In this document: positions 61,439-64,000 of the stretch, in pieces
How the letters are laid out: the number at the start of each line of letters is the position of its first letter
Numbering within the stretch: position 1 is the stretch's first letter
NCBI RefSeq assembly: GCF_011516835.1
Contig: NZ_WOTB01000016.1
Coordinates: 44,107-108,106 of the forward strand
Source of the DNA: Acetobacter musti
GTDB taxonomy: Bacteria; Pseudomonadota; Alphaproteobacteria; Acetobacterales; Acetobacteraceae
Reading direction: 5' to 3'
DNA: 64,000 bases
Program-made: the position numbers and the translations under genes
The notes under the pieces: model-generated
The model's database searches: none
Seen by the model: the letters and a program-made list of their open reading frames with translations, nothing else
What the model was told of the DNA's origin: nothing

Positions 61439-62872
61439 TCACGGCGCGGCGATCAATGACCAGAATCCCAGTTTGCGCTTATGTGAAGCCTTCAACCGGG
61501 TCATGAACGTTTCATGGGATTCCATGCCTTCAGCCATGGTCAACATGGGTGCAAGTCGCTGACAGGACGCAAGATCCTTTGCGGCATAGGCGTAGTAACG
61601 GGAAAGCGCCCTGTCCAGCACGGCCTCGACCAGCAGACGGTAGAGCAGCGTCGCTTCGTTGGGATAAGCTTCAGATAGACGTTCCGCTGCCGGACGCAGC
61701 GTCCCGTAGTCCCGTCCGTCCAGTTCCGCTGTATGATGCCGCACGAGACGGGCAGCTTCGTCGAGAGCGGGCCATTCCAGAAGAGTAGACAGGACCACGC
61801 TTCTATTCGGGAAATTCCGGATGTGATCGAGTGCCTGCTCTTCGGCGTCGATCGCATCATAATCACTGAGATGACGCTGATAGGCTTTCCAGTGCGGCAG
61901 GCTCAGGCGTTCCCGAAAAACGTTCCATCGCAGAGCCTGAGCTTTGTCTCGGTCTCCAACGGCCTCGTATGCTTCAATCCGCAGATCGTCGTTTTCCTTG
62001 TAAAAGCGAGAGTTCTCTTCAGTTTCCCGATCGAGCCAGTCAAGTGCCTCCCGGGCGCGCCCCTTGTCCAGCAAGCGGCGTGCGACGTCGCCGGTATAGG
62101 CATACTGGCGGTCACTCAGGCTGACAGCTTCACTATACGCATCAACGTCACCCATGGCATCCGCAAGATCCCGCAGGTGCCTGATCACCTGCATACGCGC
62201 GATGTCGGTATGATAATCGCTATTCCCCTTTGACGCAGGAAGGTCGCGCAGTCGTGCCAGAAGCATAGTTCTGAGCATGGCTGCGCCCGTTTCGCCTAAT
62301 GCCGTGCCGCACGCGGCGAGCAGACGATCACAGGTGCCATACCCGTCATCATCGAGAAGCGTAAGAAGGTCTGTGACAACGATGGCGGGATCCCGGTTGG
62401 CCTGTCGTCCCCAGAGAACGCCAAGATCAGAAGCGGCCTCCCGGAAGACGTCCGACAGGTATCCGGAACTGTCGTCCGAGCGCTCGTAGACGGATGGGGC
62501 AATCTCCACAAGCAGCCTCATGGCTGAAATGGCCTGCCCGACATCGGCAGAGGCAACGTCACCCAGGATGGATTGCCGCAAGGTATCAAGTTCAGCAGCC
62601 AGAGGACGGATCCGGTCCCAGGGCAGAAACCCACGGGAACGCTGGATCGTGCGCAGTCTCTTTTCGATCTCCTTGCCGAGTTTATCCTTCGCGTGAACCG
62701 CTGTCAGCGCCATGCGAAGCCTGCGGGTCAGTGCGGTGTCCTGCCCTGCCAGTTCGATGAGCAGGTCCGCAAGTCGGTCCGCACCAAGCGCCTTCAGATT
62801 ATCCTTCGTGACAGTCGTGCCGACTTTCGCTGAGGCACGGGACTTGGGCTTTTCAGAGGGATTTCGAGTCAT
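61439..62872 (-). CDS. DUF6880-like helical-repeat protein
   Basis: It encodes 477 residues. The start, TVTKDNLKALGADRLADLLI at about 19-38, then a long chain of helical repeats (YTGDVARRLLDKGRAREALD, WLDRETEE and others) resembles the DUF6880 family. Such TPR-like proteins bind other proteins; no enzyme motif is seen. The gene is GC-rich, unlike the 56-59 kb module. It is the largest cargo gene of unknown role on the island. Confidence 0.7.
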   Translation of the reverse strand: MTRNPSEKPKSRASAKVGTTVTKDNLKALGADRLADLLIELAGQDTALTRRLRMALTAVHAKDKLGKEIEKRLRTIQRSRGFLPWDRIRPLAAELDTLRQSILGDVASADVGQAISAMRLLVEIAPSVYERSDDSSGYLSDVFREAASDLGVLWGRQANRDPAIVVTDLLTLLDDDGYGTCDRLLAACGTALGETGAAMLRTMLLARLRDLPASKGNSDYHTDIARMQVIRHLRDLADAMGDVDAYSEAVSLSDRQYAYTGDVARRLLDKGRAREALDWLDRETEENSRFYKENDDLRIEAYEAVGDRDKAQALRWNVFRERLSLPHWKAYQRHLSDYDAIDAEEQALDHIRNFPNRSVVLSTLLEWPALDEAARLVRHHTAELDGRDYGTLRPAAERLSEAYPNEATLLYRLLVEAVLDRALSRYYAYAAKDLASCQRLAPMLTMAEGMESHETFMTRLKASHKRKLGFWSLIAAP

Positions 62873-63020
62873 GGAAGCAGGTTATGGCTCTACCCCCGAA
62901 AGCACAATCGCCCAGCGCTGGTCCTGGGGACGCGCTTGTCCCTGCTATTTTTGTCTACAACCTCATCAGACACGCCTCTCCGGAAAGGACGGGCGTATCC
63001 GATGTCGATTATTCCTCTTT

Positions 63021-63542
63021 TTATTGTGTTCCTTTGGCCCAGAAGCGCTCCGTGGCGGTCCTTCGTGATTCCCATCCTGCATTTTTCAGGATTTCTGCAA
63101 GATCTTTTTCTGAGGGAGGATCATTCACATTCTTTGCGATTTCTGCCAGTGTCGTTTTCGTTTTCCCGGACAGAAAGATCTCAACACTGAGAGCCTTCTG
63201 CGAAGGGAGGGAAAGCGGTGGCGCGTTGTCTTCCTCGATCTGGAAGCACCCTTCCTTCTCGATGAACTCTGCGACCCGATGCAAGCCAAGAAATTTTACG
63301 CCCGCCAGACGATCGTCGGCATAATAGGTGCTCCCAGCAGCATCGGCGAACATGTCCCATAGACGTTCTATGACCAGTGGAGGCAGGTATTGAGCCATCG
63401 TGTGCCGGTTGATCGGTTGCCATCTGGGCACTTCATGGTCTTCCCCTACGATGACTTCGATCGCATCCGTGCCGGCGTTAAAACGGATGCGGCCTTTCAT
63501 TCTGCCCCGAATCTCTTCGCGCATTTCGCGGTCTTCATACAT
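63021..63542 (-). CDS. Hypothetical protein
   Basis: It encodes 173 residues from the ATG at 63542 (MYEDREMREEIRGRMKGRIR), preceded by AAGGAAACAGGATC; the open frame further upstream is unlikely to be coding. The middle contains WQPINRHTMAQYLPPLVIER. The C-terminus, about 120-173, looks like a winged-helix-type domain (KTTLAEIAKNVNDPPSEKDL). No function is recognised. It is the last gene before the right attachment site. Confidence 0.55.
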   Translation of the reverse strand: MYEDREMREEIRGRMKGRIRFNAGTDAIEVIVGEDHEVPRWQPINRHTMAQYLPPLVIERLWDMFADAAGSTYYADDRLAGVKFLGLHRVAEFIEKEGCFQIEEDNAPPLSLPSQKALSVEIFLSGKTKTTLAEIAKNVNDPPSEKDLAEILKNAGWESRRTATERFWAKGTQ

Positions 63543-63756
63543 GATCCTGTTTCCTTCAAATTTGCGGGCTATTTTGTGCGCAGCAGATGACGGCGGGCCT
63601 GTCGCCCAAGGCATGAAGCGGATGCTAAGTGCAGGAAAACCGTTGTGGTCCAATGGGACCTTTAAACAGTTGCGCGGAGCTGTTTTCTGCCGTTTTGGTG
63701 TTGCCCGAAGTTGTGCATAATTGCGCTCATCTGCCTGAAATTGCCTATTTGTCCCT

Positions 63757-63803
63757 GCCCTTTCACGGCGGCAACACGGGTTCGAATCCCGTACGGGACG
63801 CCA
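63757..63803. repeat. Right attachment site of the island
   Basis: 47 bp identical to the 3' end of tRNA-Glu at 44305-44351. It includes anticodon-loop, T-arm and CCA sequences but lacks the 5' half, so it is not a functional tRNA gene. It sets the right end of the island. Between 63543 and 63756 nothing else can be supported. Confidence 0.95.
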
Positions 63804-63924
63804 ATTTTATTTGGCAATGTTATCAGTGGCTTGCGGGCAGAGTGCCCGATCCCATCCAAAAATTAAGTAGCGATTTTGGACCAATTCTGGGTTCTTCCGC
63901 ACTTTTCGTGATGATGTTTTTTGA

Positions 63925-64000
63925 TTATGCGGGCTGAAGGACACGCGCCCTGAGGAGTTCGAAGCCTGCTCTTCCGAACATGGTTCGCTTGATCATTTTC
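63925..64000 (-). CDS. ISL3-family transposase, C-terminal end only
   Basis: On the minus strand the final codons read KMIKRTMFGRAGFELLRARV and LQPA before the stop at 63925-63927. The Met-Ile-Lys-Arg-x-Met-x-Gly-Arg-Ala ending is typical of ISL3 transposases. The gene continues beyond the right edge. GGGTTCTTCCGCAC starting at 63889 is probably the terminal inverted repeat, which would place the IS end 85 bp outside the island's attachment site. Confidence 0.7.
   Translation of the reverse strand, partial: KMIKRTMFGRAGFELLRARVLQPA

Larger units (their letters stand above)
44305..63803. mobile_element. Genomic island integrated at tRNA-Glu
   Basis: About 19.5 kb lies between the two 47-bp repeats. 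A tyrosine integrase is next to the left repeat, with an excisionase-like and an XRE gene behind it, the usual layout of an integrative element. Cargo is mostly host-defence genes: type I restriction-modification, a putative new four-gene module and two toxin-antitoxin pairs. Parts (45.6-46.7 and 56.3-59.7 kb) are clearly AT-richer than the flanking chromosome. No conjugation or phage structural genes are seen, so transfer would need help. Confidence 0.92.

Noticed and set aside
63757..63803. A second tRNA-Glu gene.
   Set aside because: Only the 3' 47 nt are present; the 5' acceptor strand and D arm are missing, so it is an attachment site.

Overview
The window is high-GC DNA that looks like a chromosomal segment of an acetic acid bacterium (Alphaproteobacteria, Acetobacteraceae; Komagataeibacter/Gluconacetobacter-like). 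This assignment is an inference from composition, the protein families present, and the paired diiron proteins beside clpP. It does not rest on a database match.

Region 1 (1-15.4 kb, minus strand). After the start of a CBS-domain gene cut by the left edge comes a complete 13-gene complex I operon, nuoA-B-CD-E-F-G-H-I-J-K-L-M-N. Genes overlap or nearly touch. NuoC and NuoD are fused and NuoG carries the extra N7 cysteines, as in the E. coli-type locus. NuoK has an unusual pentapeptide tail encoded by a 15-bp tandem repeat.

Region 2 (15.6-38.9 kb). A PsiE-like membrane gene precedes a large amine/opine-type catabolic block. On the minus strand lie a three-component FAD/[2Fe-2S] amine dehydrogenase (octopine-oxidase/HCN-synthase type), an Lrp regulator and a class III transaminase. 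On the plus strand lie an aldehyde dehydrogenase, an M20 amidohydrolase and a tartrate/isopropylmalate-type dehydrogenase. A TonB receptor follows, then a tightly coupled operon: HAD type II, FAD amine oxidase, a complete peptide/opine-type ABC importer, a succinate-semialdehyde-type dehydrogenase, GNAT and GhrA-like reductase. Together they could import and oxidise an N-substituted amino compound. The substrate cannot be read from the sequence.

Region 3 (38.9-44.35 kb). Here are a small Pro/Arg-rich secreted ORF, a REP-like double hairpin, a short phage-like patch, two tandem ferritin-like diiron proteins, a ClpP-family protease, an OmpA-like lipoprotein and tRNA-Glu(TTC) with a clear promoter.

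Region 4 (44.3-63.8 kb). A genomic island is inserted in the 3' end of tRNA-Glu. It is bounded by a perfect 47-bp direct repeat (44305-44351 and 63757-63803). It holds a tyrosine integrase, an excisionase-like HTH gene, a regulator, an intergenic region rich in palindromes and repeats, a type I restriction-modification system with two specificity genes and a YgjP-type metallopeptidase. Beyond these are an AT-rich module (nucleotidyltransferase, HTH-ImmA/IrrE protease, beta-family protein and a convergent sce7726-type nuclease), two toxin-antitoxin pairs (CcdAB, VapBC) and cargo of unknown function. The AT-rich module at 56331-59706 is the best candidate for an undescribed defence system. Remnants of an hsdR allele, a MITE-like element and a transposase show repeated remodelling. 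Outside the island, the window ends in the 3' end of an ISL3-type transposase.
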